This document shows, piece by piece, positions 12,108 to 24,678 of a DNA stretch of 64,000 nucleotides. The position numbers were made by a program, and so were the translations under genes. The DNA is from Ceratopteris richardii. Taxonomy: Eukaryota; Streptophyta; Polypodiopsida; Polypodiales; Pteridaceae. The notes under the pieces are model-generated. The model searched no databases. It was not told where the DNA came from and saw nothing but the letters and a program-made list of their open reading frames with translations. The DNA lies in assembly GCA_020310875.1 (NCBI GenBank), contig CM035423.1:139334248-139398247 (forward strand), given 5' to 3'. Within the stretch, counting starts at the first letter, position 1, and every line of letters starts with the position of its first letter.

Positions 12108-12775
12108 CATTTTTGGCACCGTTTCCAAGGAATACACTCGACCAAGGTGCCTTCGTGATGGTTATAGCTCTAGAGTGATGAAATCGTACTTGTCGGAGTG
12201 AATTCACTTAGTGGCAAGTAGTCCAAGGTTTCGGAACTTGTTACTTCACATCCTGGAGTGTGTAATGAGTTTTTAGGTTTAGGGTTTGGAGAGAGAGAGA
12301 GAGAGAGGAGAAGAGTTAGGGTTAGGCTACGAAGAGAAGTGGAGTAGGAGTAAGTCAAAATTCTCAAGAAAAATTTCCAAAAAAATTGCCAAATTAGTGT
12401 AGTTAGGCTTCAGTCACTGGAAACTATAAAAACCAAAAAAATTGTAGTCATTTCTTACTTGCTCAGTATTGGCATCGTCTGCAACCAACGACCGATATCG
12501 CCTGAGTGGTTTCGCGCATTTCGAGCCTCCAAACCTACTTAGTGAGCTCAAGGCCTAAGCATAACCACCTAAAGGTAAGCTTGATGCAAAAATTAATCTC
12601 AAAGATGTTGAAAAATTGCACTTACACGTGAATAAAGGCCCGCACGGTATCGCGAGGTGGAACAGAGTGATTGGAGGATGCTATTTGTGAAACAGGGGTC
12701 TAGGAGTGAAGAGGGGTGAGAGAAGAGCCAGGTGGTAAAAATTTTTTTGAATTTGGAGGTGATTTGGCTAGAGTA
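12108..12775 (+). other. Element B primer site remnant and untranslated leader
   Basis: TTTTGGCACCGTTTCCAAGG (12111-12130) is a decayed version of the tRNA-Asp-type primer site that element C keeps intact. It lies a few bases after the LTR end. The rest is leader with a GAGAGA run (12290-12308) and no coding signal. Confidence 0.6.
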
Positions 12776-13040
12776 TCACGATTGGTTGAGTTTTTGGTAT
12801 TGCGATACCAAAAAGTCCCTTGTATCGCGATACTCGTCGAAGTATCGTATCGGTGGTTACCAGCTATGGTATCGTGATACCATTTTTGGTATCGTATCGC
12901 CTAGTTGATATCACGATCGCAAGTTTCCTAGTGGTATCGTATCGCGGTCCATTGTGGTATCGTATTGCTGACCTAGCAAGATCATATCGTCTCATTTTCC
13001 AGTATCGTATCGTGCAAGTTTGCAATATCATATCATGACT
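12776..13040 (+). repeat. Element B leader: GTATCG palindrome cluster
   Basis: More than a dozen copies of GTATCG / GATAC occur here, many forming short palindromes such as TTGGTATTGCGATACCAA, GTATCGCGATAC and TGGTATCGTGATACCA. The cluster runs directly into the truncated gag at about 13035. Element C has a different but similarly placed repeat cluster (55631-56262). Confidence 0.7.
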
Positions 13041-13813
13041 TGTACTAAGGAACATCTCTTCCGTGATTGCTCAAAAAACCCCAACAAGGCTCAAGACACT
13101 ACACCTATTAATGTAATCGAAGTGATAGAAGCATCGGGAAGTGATAAGGAATACACTCTACCATTAAAGGCCATTACACAAGCACAAACGAAGGAACGAG
13201 AAGGAAAACAACCGGATCTGGATCAAGAAAACCATAGAACCTTAAACCCCAAAATTCAAATAGTGGAAGATTCAGAGGACCCACGTGAGAATACCCAAAA
13301 CATGAAAGCACAAAAATGGAAGGAAAGAAGAGAGAAGCTCAAACAAAAATGGATGAAAAAAAAAGTCAAGAAAACAACAAACACACAAGAAGCATTAAGA
13401 AGCATAAAGAACCAGAGATTCGGGAAGAAGTTCCCATTCCACCGCTTATCAAAGAATCTGAAAAACCAGGATCAACTCTAGCTCACCCAAAATTGGATGA
13501 TTTGGACATGTGGTTGAAAGCGTACCAAGCTAGAATTAAGACTGGACCGAATGTGGAACAACATGAAAAGCTTTACCCACAAGGAGAATTAGAAAAAGAG
13601 AGGCTTGCTATATGCAGAAAACTCATAGAGGTAGCACAAGCAACCCTAGAAAAGACCATCCCAACCCTCCTTGAGACAAGGATAGCAGAGGATCAATACA
13701 AGGATTGTGTTAAAGCCAAGGACAAAGAACCTAAGGAGAAGGATGATAAATGTGAGCTAGTGAAAACCCAGGACGAACCTATGTCAACAATAGCTGATTT
13801 AGAGGCTGACTAG
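13035..13813 (+). pseudogene. gag: Element B gag remnant (C-terminal third)
   Basis: It starts inside the last zinc knuckle (CTKEHLFRDC) and aligns with the C-terminal part of element C gag: TPINVIEV, the basic coiled region (KERREKLKQKW), and the MWLKAYQARIKTGPNV segment. The reading moves from one frame (13020-13481) to another (13316-13813) near 13390. The capsid domain and earlier zinc knuckles are missing, so the leader repeats now abut the nucleocapsid end. It cannot assemble particles. Confidence 0.8.
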
Positions 13814-14133
13814 CCAAAAGAATTATGGAATAGAATCCGAGAAGAACAATGGAAGAGGAATGGAGTGACTAAACCTCCCTTCAGGAATTAGATGTGGAAG
13901 CTTATCAGCCAAGTCCCAACATAGAAGAAGTATATGAGGAAGTGTCGAGCCTAGACCAAAATATAGAAGAAGCTCAGAGCATTTCGACCCTACCAAATTA
14001 CATGGGAGAGTACAAAAAGGAATCCTTGATATTCCGAGCACCCACAGTATGAGGAAAAGGAAAGGGAAACTCTGATAAGAATTCACACAATCTAACAGAA
14101 CTTAAAAAGACAAAAGTACAATGCCAACTGAAT

Positions 14134-15428
14134 GTGGAAGAACTACTCCGTGTTAAACTGCAATTATGGAAGCAATTAGCAGGTCAACTTGAATTAGGAC
14201 AAGAGAAGGACGAAAAGGAAAACAAGGGAAAAGAAAACCCATCTAAGGTACAAATCCCAGTGCATAAGGTTGGAGAATTCAGCGAAGGAGACGAAGTAAC
14301 ACATGTTTACCTGTCACTTACAATGGCTATATGACCAAAGCTATACTAGACATAGGAGCAGGATTAAGAATTGCCACCAAGGAGATTTGGGAGAAATGGG
14401 GAAAGCCTACTTTATGACCCACTCGCATGAAGCTCCAATTAGCAGATGGTCATGTTGAAAAACCATTACGGATATCAGGAAAGATCAAGCTAACCACCTG
14501 TGGCGTTGAATTTGAACATACGCTAGCTATCTGTCAATTTGGAAAAGCAAGTAACTATGAGATGATATTAGGACAACCCTTCATGAGACATCTTAGGGTA
14601 GTACAAGATTGGGGACGAGACTCATTATACCTTCAACATCAAGGAAACACCACCAAAATAAACTTGCATACCTTTGCGTACAGAGATGTACCACCATTAC
14701 AATGGAACCCCATACATAAAGAAGAGGATGATTTGTCTATCCATACTGCTGGATCAAGCGATCAATCATGGATGCATGAGGATGCCCAATTATGGATGTG
14801 TAAAGAAGCCAAGAAAGAGAATTATAAAAGGCAGTTGTGGCCAATAGGACATCCTAAATATCGGTCCGTAGAAGACCCAATGTATATGCCTCAAATCTTC
14901 CCTGATGAAACATTTGAACCGCATGGATGGATGGAAATCTTAGCAACCTTGGATGTATGTGTGAACGAAGAAGTCCTGACAATGAATTAATGTGTGGATG
15001 AAGAAGGCTATGATGTAAACTTGTATATGGTGTTCTTACAAGAAGTCAAAGCAGGAGAAATACTGGAAAAGGAATGGAAAGAAGAATACGAGAGCATAGA
15101 GATGGAACCAGAGTTTGAGTCAGAAGAACGTTACTTAGAAGCCATTTGAACCGAAGATAAGCAAGAAATGACCAAAATTTTAGCAATAGAAGCGGCCCCC
15201 ATAGTACCAAAGCAAGAGGAAGGTGTGAGTAAGATCAAACCAGACCTCGACCTTTTTGAGGTTCTGGAGCATTTTAAAAGGTACGAAGTAGAGGAGAGAA
15301 AGATAGCTATTCAAATGCCTAAAAGAGAGGCAAGAGAAGGAGAAGCTTACGACAATAAGGAACAAACAAAGAAAATCATAGTGACAGTAAAATATGGGGA
15401 AGAATGATGTACCTACATAGGAAAAGAT
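14134..15428 (+). pseudogene. pol: Element B protease region
   Basis: It aligns with the element C protease. The active-site segment at about 14341-14375 reads LDIGAGLRIA where element C has LDSGAGVAIA, so the catalytic triad is D-I-G instead of D-S-G. It is followed by RMKLQLADGHVEKP, LTTCGVEFEH, and the conserved ILGQPFMRHLRVVQDWG at about 14565-14615. Several stops interrupt it, including TAA at 14988, TGA at 15147 and TGA at 15405. The linker to RT (15168-15407) carries the FKRYEVEERK..MPKREAREGEAYDNKE segment shared with C. Confidence 0.8.
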
Positions 15429-16830
15429 GTGTCCCCAAATGAGGAAGAAGAATTGATACAGTTGATTTGGGAATATCGAGACGTATCCGCCTGGACATAC
15501 AAGGATCTCAAGGGTGTGGAACCCTCCATTTGTTCCTATAGAATACCAATGACATCAAAGGCAAAACCATCAAAACAACGCCCTTACACATACAATGAGG
15601 TCTATGCTACTAAAATAAAAGAAGAAATAGACAAGCTATTAGCGGCTGGATTCATTTATGAAATAGAACATACCGAGTGGGTATTGCCACTAGTGGTTGT
15701 GCCTAAGAAGAACGGGAAACTTAGAGTATGCATTAACCTGAAGAAAGTGAATGCAGCCATGATCCGCGACAGTTACCCATTACCCATCACTGACCATCTA
15801 TTGGAAAGAGTTGCAGGAAAGGAAGTCTATAGCTTCTTAGATGGATTTTCAGGATACAACCAAGTAGCCATTGCTATTGAGGATCAACATAAGACCGCAT
15901 TCGTGTTGGAATGGGGAGTCTATGCTTTCTGAGTGATGCCTTTTGGACTCACTAACGTGCATGCTACTTTCCAAAGGTTGTTGTGTCATGTTTTCAAAGA
16001 ATTCCTAAAGAAGAGTATGGAAGTGTATGTAGATGACCTATGTACATATTCAAACCAAAGGCAAGACCACGTTCCTGAATTGCGGAAGATATTTGATAAA
16101 TGCCGACAATATAGAGTCTGCATGAACCATGAGAAGTGTGTCTTCATGGTAAGACAAGGGAAGATCTTAGGACACATAGGCTCTAGGAACGGAATATCTA
16201 CAGATGAAGACAAGGTTAAGGTCATTTTGGAGCTTCCTAGACCAAAGAATGCAAAAGAGGTGCAAGCATTTATGGGACATTGTGGATACTACCGTCAATT
16301 TATCCACATGTATGCCATAATTGCCAAACCCTTGTATGGACTGCTGACTCAATTCACTTGGATTGATGAATGTGAAAAGGCATTTAACGAGTTAAAAAGG
16401 CGAATTAGCATGGCCCCAATTCTGAAAACACCGAATTGGAACAAGCCTTTCCATATTCATGTGGACGCTTCAAATTACACAATAGGATGCATCTTAGCTC
16501 AGCCGACAGATGAAGAAAAGTTAGATCACCCAATTGCCTATGTGAGTAGACAGCTGAATCAAGCTGAAAGAAACTATACAACTACAGAGCGAGAGGGATT
16601 AGGAATGGTCTATGCAGTGAAAAAATTTAGACACTATCTCTTAGCCAACAAGTTCAAGTTCTTCATAGCTTATCAAGCCTTATTGTACTTAGTCAATAAG
16701 CTTTGTAACACGCGAAGACTGGTGAGATAGTTTCTGCTATTGATGGAGTTCGACTTTGAAGTAATTGTGAAAAAGGGAAATAACCATGTACGAGCAGATC
16801 ACCTCTCTAGATTAACACATGGAGAACCAC
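15429..16830 (+). pseudogene. pol: Element B reverse transcriptase and RNase H
   Basis: RT runs from about 15460 (DVSAWTYKDLKGVEP) through PLVVVPKKNGKLRVCI, SFLDGFSGYNQVAIA, MPFGLTNVHATFQR and the catalytic VYVDDLCTYS (about 16027). RNase H has HIHVDASNYTIGCILAQ (about 16450) and TTTEREGLGMVYAVKKFRHYLL. The frame is kept with a TGA at 15930-15932 (where C has arginine) and a TAG at 16728-16730 (where C has tryptophan). Both are single C-to-T or G-to-A changes. Confidence 0.88.
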
Positions 16831-18655
16831 CAAGTGGAGTGCCAGACAAATTGCTTGACACTTACCTATTTAATCTGGAAGTGTGTCCAAAGTGGGCAGA
16901 AAAACTAATTCCGATACTCACTCATGGCCCACAACACTCAATCAATAAAGAGAGTAAAAAGGAAATTCTGCAGTCAAGGAATCTGCACATTATTGTGGGA
17001 AGTGTGTACTATAAAGAACCCAACGGTGTACTACTGAGATGTGTTGAGGAAGACGAACAAATGAAGCTAATTGAACAAGCCCATGTGAACAAATGGAGGA
17101 CACACAAAGGAATTCACGAAACTCTAAGAGAATTCAAACGATTAGGAGTATACTGGCCTGATATGCCTAAAGCTGTCCATGATTATGCTAGTAACTGTGC
17201 AGAATGCCAGGAGACTATCCCTGAGGATCATACATCCTTACCTTTCTCTACAATAGCACCCAAATAGAGTGAAGCACTAGTGAAATTGCTAAAGACAAGA
17301 GAACATGAGGAGGGAATTAGCTTGGCAAGGAAGCGATCCCTAGAGGAAATGAGCAAGGATTATGTACTCATGGGAAGACACTTTTTTAAGAGAGGGAAAG
17401 ACAATCAATTACGGCTATGTGTGCATGAAGGAGAATACTTACCCATATTAGAGATGGCACACACAGGTGAAGCAAGAGGTCATTTCTCAGCCAAGAGAAC
17501 TATAAAAATGATCCTCTTTACGGGCTTGTGGTGGCCAACTCTACATATGGATGTGGACACTTATGTACGAAGTTGCAAAACATGCCAAAGAGCCAAATAT
17601 CCCATTCGGTGAGATGACATGCCTTTGAGACCTATGGTTTGCGCTAGAACCTTTTCTAAATGGGGCATTGATTTCATAGGACCCATTAACACGCCAACCA
17701 AAGGGTCTCATGCCAAATACATCATAGTAGCCACAGATTATTTGACAAAATGGGTAGAGGCAAAGGCTACTAGAAGGAACGATGCTCAAACCACTGCTAA
17801 GTTTCTTTTTGAGCATATATTCACACGTTTTGATTACCAATTGAGATTGTGAGTGATCGAGGAATGCATTTCATTAATGAACTAATAGAGTCTTTAATGA
17901 ATGAGTTCTTAGTGATCCATAAAAAATCAGCCCCATACCACCCTCAAGCCAATGGTCAAGCGAAAAGTTCCAATAAGGTGTACTGCACAGTATTGACAAA
18001 GATAGTCAATAATGGGAGGTCTGACTAGGACAAACTATCGCATCATGCAATTTGGGCCTTCCGAGTCGCTTACAAGACTGCCATTGCAACTACCCCATTC
18101 AATCTAGTATACGGAGAGAACGCTATCCTGTCAATCGATTTTTTAGTACCCACTTTGAGAGTAGCCCAACAATATGAATGGACAGGAGATGAATTATCCA
18201 AGCAACTAGATCAAATTGAGAAGTTGCATGAGACTAGAACGCAAGCGATTGCAGGGATTTATGCGGCCAAGAGAAGACAAAAGGCATATTATGATGCACA
18301 CATAAAATACAAGGGACTAAAAGAAGGAGACCTAGTCTTGGTCTACACCTTGAAGCAACATGCCAAGAAATTACAAAAACATGGATATGAACCTCTAATC
18401 ATCAATAGGATTTCCATGAGTGGAGCAGTTAATCTAGGTACTCTGGATGGAGATGTTCTTCCTAACTACATAAGTGGATGCCGAGTCAAACGATATATGG
18501 AGCCATTGATGGATGAAATGCTAGCATGCCTTGTGGGGGTGCAAAATAGGAAGAAAGAGGAAGAACGGATTAGAGAGGAGGCACGATGAGAAGCCTTAGA
18601 CCATATTAAGAAGCAGAAAGAGTGGATAAGACAAAGAGATGAACAGTATCTGCAA
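16831..18655 (+). pseudogene. pol: Element B integrase with two H2C2 zinc modules
   Basis: The first zinc module is at about 16960-17230 (IVGSVYYKEPNGVLLRC, AHVNKWRTHKG, CAECQ). A second complete module follows at about 17350-17600 (MGRHFFKRGKDNQLRLC, AHTGEARGHFS, CKTCQ). The catalytic core has D in GIDFIGPI (about 17670), D in VSDRGMHF (about 17855) and a GQAKSSNK segment where E is expected (about 17960), so the third acidic residue is lost. A one-base deletion near 17833 shifts the frame. TAG at 18026 and TGA at 18587 replace tryptophan and probably arginine. The C-terminal GDLVLVYTLKQHAKKL..YISGCRVK segment matches element C. Confidence 0.85.
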
Positions 18656-19321
18656 GGAGAAGAGCCTATTCCCATGGCTAATTACCAGATTCATAAGTCG
18701 AACACGACTAATGTCAACATGTCCGAGCCTTACTTAAACCTAGGAATTGGAACAACGGAGTACCGACTGATAGACGCCTTGATAGACTCAGGATCAGGAC
18801 TCAGTTGCGTACGAAATACGGTCACCCAAAATCTTCAAACGATTATGACACCCACGAAAGCACAGATGATAGGAGTTGGAGGTGAAGCTATAACATGCAT
18901 TGGAGAAGCCATAGTATCCCTCCACCAAGGAAATTCAACTATGGAACAACGAGTTCTAGTGTGCAGAGATGAGGATCTAATGGAAAACTTGATCCTAGGA
19001 CAAGACTGGATTATTGAGAATGAAGTAAGCATCCAGCTAGCACAAGGATACATTTCAGCCAAAATAGGGCACAAGGAAATCTTTAGTCTATTAGGGGAGA
19101 AACCCTTACAGAGACCGGGAGTCATCGAAAATGTGGATCAAATCATAGAAGAGCATGTAGAAAATGATTGCAGCACAAATCACTCAGAAGCAGGTCCGAA
19201 AGGAGAAGAAATATCAAACCCTAATGTATCCAGGGGGAAAGTAGATTCATCTTACTTGATTGATGAACAGAAGGAAACCGAGGAGATCAATACTCTTAAA
19301 GTTTCTCATGCAAAGGAATGA
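18656..19321 (+). pseudogene. Element B second retropepsin-like domain
   Basis: After the integrase C-terminus the same reading frame encodes a second aspartic-protease-like fold: RLIDALIDSGSGLSCV (about 18770-18815), a GVGGEAITCIGEA loop, and the closing LILGQDWIIENEVSIQL (about 18990-19040). The D-S-G triad and the G-Q-D-W segment are intact, although the main protease of this element has lost its serine. Element C has the same domain in the same place (about 45870-46260). The substrate is unknown. The alternative is a structural retropepsin fold with no activity. Confidence 0.7.
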
Positions 19322-19834
19322 TCACCAACTTGGAAATCCACCATCTACTACTCGCATTCAGGAAATGTTAACCTCAAATGGGTGCGCAAGGATCGAGTGA
19401 AGGAATTAGAGATTGCAACACCAGCTCACAAGGAGGCAAAGATGGGCAAGAATTCTTCTTCACCGAAATCCAAACCAAAACGACTCTTGCAACTATGGCT
19501 TCCTAGGCCTTTGATTGAAGCTCAAAAAATGCGGCAACAAATGTGGATTCCCAAGAAGGTCAGACAAGCGGCCATTAAAGAGATAGACAAGCACGATGAA
19601 ACATTATATCAACACAAAAATACGATAAGGACTAGTGAGCTTCATCGTAGATACCTCATGAGAAGGAACCCCACACCCCTGATGACCAAAAAGAGAAGAG
19701 ATATACATGCAGCATGGCGCAATGAGCAAAAAACAAGGTATAATACCTCTACTATGAAATGGATCTGGAAACCCAAGCAACAGCAAGGAATGGAACACCA
19801 GAACCAAGAAGATTTCTCTTGCACACATGAAGCT
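19322..19834 (+). pseudogene. Element B W-x-P-[K/R] repeat tail
   Basis: A basic, low-complexity tail with spaced motifs LKWVRKD, LQLWLPRPL, QMWIPKKV and KWIWKPKQ. It is cut by copia element E at 19834 and resumes at 24914. Element C has a corresponding tail with VWVRKG, IWVPKK, IWVPKA, IWVPKR and IWQPRA. The function is unknown. Confidence 0.6.
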
Positions 19835-20064
19835 TGTTGGAGTTAGACGTCTGCGGAAGCACGCGAACAACACAAGGAAGAAGAAGAAGCTTGGAGCACA
19901 ACACACAAGACTGAATGTATTACTAGAGAATGTACAAAGATAAGTAGCCCATTAGGGCAATAGGCGTATATACAAGCCGGGGGAAAAAAACCTCCTAAAG
20001 AGAGAAAAAAGTGCCCCGGCAGTCCTAGAGTGTTCACACACATCACTACCTAAATATATCAACA
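19835..20064 (-). repeat. 3' LTR of element E
   Basis: TGTTGGAG...CAACA on the plus strand. The polypurine tract CTCCCAGGGGGGATT (minus strand, 20065-20079) abuts it on the internal side. Confidence 0.93.
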
Positions 20065-20138
20065 AATCCCCCCTGGGAGTGATGCGGTGAGCAAGGAGCT
20101 TGCACTCATGTATAAGGAAGTGCCAAGCTATGTGGAAA

Positions 20139-23100
20139 TCACTCCACAAAAGGAAGTAAGCCCAAAGCTTTGCGGAAAGCTTCAAACTTCTCCCTAGGCA
20201 GAGCCTCCGTGAAAAGGTCTGCAATGTTCTCCTGCGTGGGCACATATGCCAAGCTGATCTCCCCAGCAGAGAACCTCTCCCTGACATAGTGATAGTGCAC
20301 CTCAATGTGCTTAGTGCGAGCATGGAACACAGGGATCCTCGCAACTGCCAATGCGCTCTGACTGTCAGTGAAGATGGTGGTGGCAGAAGACTGGCCAACA
20401 CCCAAATCAGCCATAAGGCGTCTGAGCCACACACACTCAACAGTCGCTGTGAAAGCTGCCCTATACTCAGCCTCACAACTGGAAGTGGCCACAGTAGGCT
20501 GCTTCTTGCTCAACCAAGATATACATGAGCTACCAAGCATGAAGCAAAAACCACTCGTGGACACACGAGTGTCATAGCAACCAGCCCAATCTGAGTCAGA
20601 AAAAGCATGCAAATCTGGCGGTAGTGATCCCCCCTTGGGATAAAACAACCCAAGTAGCCGAGTACCACTCAAGTAGCGAAAGATGCGCTTAACCGCTTTC
20701 CAATGCGTGACTCCTGGGCAATGCATAAACCTGCTCATCTGTGAGACAGCAAACTGAATATCTGGCCGAGTAATGCATAAGTAAATCAAGCATCCAACAG
20801 CCTGCTGATAGAGAACAACATCAAATGCATCTCCAGCATCATGAAGACTCAATCGTAAACCTGTCTCCATAGGAGTGGCAATGGGCTTACAGTCTTCAAA
20901 GCCAAAACGCTGCAATAATGTGTCAATATATTTCGTTTGAGACAAAGCCATTCCACCATCAACGTGCATAAACTGAATGCCCAAATAGTGATGCAAATGC
21001 CCCAAATCAGAAATCTCAAATGAGGCATGCAAATCAGCCTTAAAATCAGCAATATGTGTCTCAATAGGACCAGTGAGCAGCATGTCATCAACATAGACAA
21101 CAATGATCAGAAGCACATCATTAGCACGCTTAACATATAAGGTGCTTTCAGTTGGACTGTTCTCAAAACCATGTGCAATCAGATAGACATGTATCTTCTC
21201 ATACCAAGCACGTGGTGCTTGCTTTAAACCATATAATGCCTTCTTTAACCTGCCAACCTGGTTTTTATGCCCTTTCTGCACAAAGCCACGGGGCTGAAAA
21301 ACATACACTTCTTCATGCAAGTCACCATTCAGAAATGTTGTTTTAATGTCCAACTGATGTACATTCCAACCATGATGGGCTGCAAGTGCACAAATGCTGC
21401 GAACAGTAGTCATACGGCATGTAGGTGCAAAGGTCTCATCAAAATCAATGCCTCTTTCCTGTGCATAACCCTTTGCAACAAGCCTAGCCTTATACCTGTC
21501 AACTGTACCATCAAGTTTACGCTTCAGCTTGTATACCCACTTAGTGCCAATGGCCTTCTTACCAGGAGGCAAGTCACATAAAGACCATGTACCATTCTTC
21601 ATTATAGCATCATATTCAGATTGCATAACAGCCATCCAATTTTCTGAATTTTGTGCTTCATCAAAAGAAACACGCTCATTCTCATCACAGAGACTAGATG
21701 CAGCCATAGCATAGCAATCTGATGCAAAGGAGGCACTATGAGAGCCTGAACGAGTACGATATGACAAAGGTGCATCTAATTTGCTGTCACGCAAAGTCTG
21801 CACCAGCCATTTTGGCATAGTTTTTGCCTGCTCAATATCAGCTCTCTCATCAACAAGTGCATCATGTAAATCTGCATCAGAAATGGAATGATCTGCATCA
21901 TCATATGAAACCTGCAAAGGCTGAGAAGTTGCCTCATTAGGACCAGCACTAGCCTGTCCACCTGTAAAAAGAGGCATCAAAGTATCATACATGTCTTTGG
22001 AGCTAACAGATGTCTCCTTAGTACATGAAAGCAATGGCTGAATAGCATCTTCCACAAAGACAACATCACGGCTAACCAGAATGCGTTTAGTCTGTGGATG
22101 ATACAGACGATAGCCTTTACTTTCAGAACTGTACCCAACAAAAATACATTTTACTACCTTATCATCCAATTTTCTGCGATGTTGTTCAGGCACTAATGCA
22201 TATGCCAAACAACCAAAAACACGCAGATGAGCAACAGATGGCTTGCGGTCATGCCAAGCCTCATATGGAGTGATAGCCTGCAACGCTTTAGTGGGACACC
22301 TGTTCAATACATATGTTGCACACATGATAGCCTCAAGCCAGAAACTATGTGGTAAAGCCTGACTTTTGACCATGCACCTTGCCATCTCCATGAGTGACCT
22401 GTTCTTCCGTTCAGCAACTCCATTCTGTTGAGGTGTATACGGCACTTTACACTGGTGTTTTATCCCACGTTCAGCCAGAAATGCATTAAAATCTGAAGAC
22501 ATATATTCCCCCCCTCGATCAGAACGAAGGGTGCCCATTTTACATGCTGACAGATTTTCAGCCAAAACCAAAAACTGTTTGAAGCACATGAACACTTCGG
22601 ACTTTGCTTTGAGTGGATATACCCATGCATGCCTGGAAAAATAATCAATCAAAGTCACGAAGTAAAGGTAATTTCCAAAAGAGGGTGTCTGCATAGGACC
22701 ACAGACATCACTATGTACAAGCTGCAATTTCTGCGTAGCCCAAACTGAACCATCTTTTGGAAAGGAAGAACGCTGCATTTTGCCCAAAATACAGCCTTCA
22801 CAAACATGTTTTCCAGGTGCCTCAAGTTTGGGCAAAGAGGACACCATTTCAGATTTCTAGAGGCGTAACAAACTAGCAAAATTCAGATGATCAAATCGTG
22901 CATGCCAAAGCTTTGCATCTGACATAGCCTGAGAATCATGAACTGCACATGCCGAATCATTCACAGATCTTTCATAGTCTATGAGCTTATACAACCCACG
23001 ACATAAAATGCCAGAAGCAATAATCACATCGCCATTTGAGAGATCATGGACTGTACACCTGTCATCAACGAATTTCACAACCAAGCCAATCTTGGCTAAT

Positions 23101-24404
23101 GCAGAAACTGATAACAGGTTCTTTTTGATCCCTGGCACAAATAAAGCATCTGACAAAGTGAAAGAACTACCATCAGCAGTAGTCAGAATGATCTTACCAA
23201 CTCCCATAACAGGATAAGAGGAGTTATTGGCGCATGTGACAGTATTCCCTGTAGGGGCAGGCTCGAGTGAAGAGAAGAAACTGCGCTGCGAGGTAATATG
23301 TTTGGTCGCCCCACTGTCAAAGTACCAAACATCTGAGTCTACTACAGACATGCACTGATCATGAGAAGATGGGTCAAAACTGCAGACAGTAGTAAACGCC
23401 CATTCTTCTTCCTGCACAAGATTTGGAGACTCTGTTTTTGGTGTAGAGGCCTCTGCAACAACCATTCCAACCTCTTTCTTCTTTGCCTCTTTAGCAGCCA
23501 GTTTTGGACAGTTCTTTATAATATGATCATTTCCTTTACAGCACTTGCAGAATAATTTCTGCTTTTCTGATTTCTTTTCATCTTTATCCTGGTTCTTCGA
23601 TTGTGCAGCATTTGCAGATTTCTGCTTACTAGTAGAAGAGCTCCATTTTCCTTTGCCCTTTTGACTAGCCAGGAAAGCTTGATCTGCAACACGCATAATG
23701 GACCTGTTCTGCCTGGACTGATCTTCCTGCAACAGAACAGAGACTAATTCCTCAAATGACAAGGCATTCGGATTGCCTTTCTTCATCAACCGAAGAGTAG
23801 AGGCAAAACTCTGATATGAATCAGGAAAACCATTCAGAACGATCTGCACAAGTGAGCTATCTGGTATAACCTCATCGGCAGAAATCAATTGTTCCTTCAG
23901 GTCTTTGATCTTTGTAAGAAAACTGTCCATAGAATCGCCTTCATTCATGTGCTCACTCTCCAACTGTTTTCGGAGGTAAGCAACACGAGCCTCATTCCTA
24001 GCCTGGTACAAAGTGGTAAGTGTATCCCAAGCATCCTTTGTTGTTCTGCAAGAGCGAATGTGAGGAATAATGGCACGTTTGACAGAAAAAGCTATCAATG
24101 CATGTGCCTGGGCATCTCTGCCATCCCAACGAATCTGCTCTGCAGTAGGTGCAACAGAAACAGCAGCACGAACAGGAATCTGCGGAATATCATCTTCGAC
24201 ACCATCTTCATCAGCTCCAATACCTGTATTTGCAGTACCTGTCGTTACAGGTGTAACAGGACGTCTTTCAACACCCTGCACAATGTTCCACAATCCTTTT
24301 GCAACCAGTACATGTCGCATCATATAAGCGCATAATGGGTAGTTGGTACCATCCAACTTATCCTCAACAGCCAACATACGGAATACATCACTGCTTTCAG
24401 CCAT
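20139..24404 (-). pseudogene. gag-pol: Element E Gag-Pol polyprotein, one in-frame TAG
   Basis: It starts MAESSDVFRMLAVED at 24404 and reads to 20139 in one frame, about 1418 codons, interrupted only by TAG at 22857-22859. Domains in order: copia gag (residues about 1-250), zinc knuckle CKCCKGNDHIIKNC (about 23540), protease WYFDSGATKHIT (about 23305), pre-integrase WHARFDHLN, integrase zinc pair CEGC and core with SDVCGPM, RSDRGGEY and NGVAERKN, then RT with YVDDMLLTG (about 21085) and RNase H with SSCEAEYRAAF and FTDSQSALAVAR. The stop lies between pre-integrase and the integrase zinc finger and fits CAG changed to TAG. Readthrough is an alternative, but the position is not the usual gag-pol boundary. 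Confidence 0.9.
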
Positions 24405-24664
24405 GGCCGGTGACTAAAAATACCTTGATGCAGAAAATTGACTGTATCTCAAAAAGTTGAACGGAACTGCCCAAACGAGTTCTGCTAGACCTGTAGCAGA
24501 CTTCGAGACGCTTAAATTGGCGAACAGAAACTGGTATATACCTTTGGCACAAAAGGACGAAATAGCCTGCACAAGCGCTGCGATAGTATGCTCACCAAAT
24601 TTCGTGCGAATCTGAGACTGCAAACAGAGGAGTGTCGACGGCACCCTAGAAGAAGTGACGACCT

Positions 24665-24678
24665 GCTCTGATACCAAT
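24665..24678 (-). other. Element E primer binding site (tRNA-iMet)
   Basis: On the minus strand, ATTGGTATCAGAGCAGG follows the LTR end ..CTAACA. TGGTATCAGAGC is the standard initiator tRNA-Met primer site of plant copia elements. Confidence 0.9.

Noticed and set aside
12820..13055. Short frames on both strands across the GTATCG cluster
   Set aside because: Repeat-driven; they do not align with the gag of C until the zinc knuckle.
13823..14086. 87-codon minus-strand hydrophobic frame, possible membrane protein
   Set aside because: It is antisense to the decayed gag-pol linker of B, with no start context or conservation with C.
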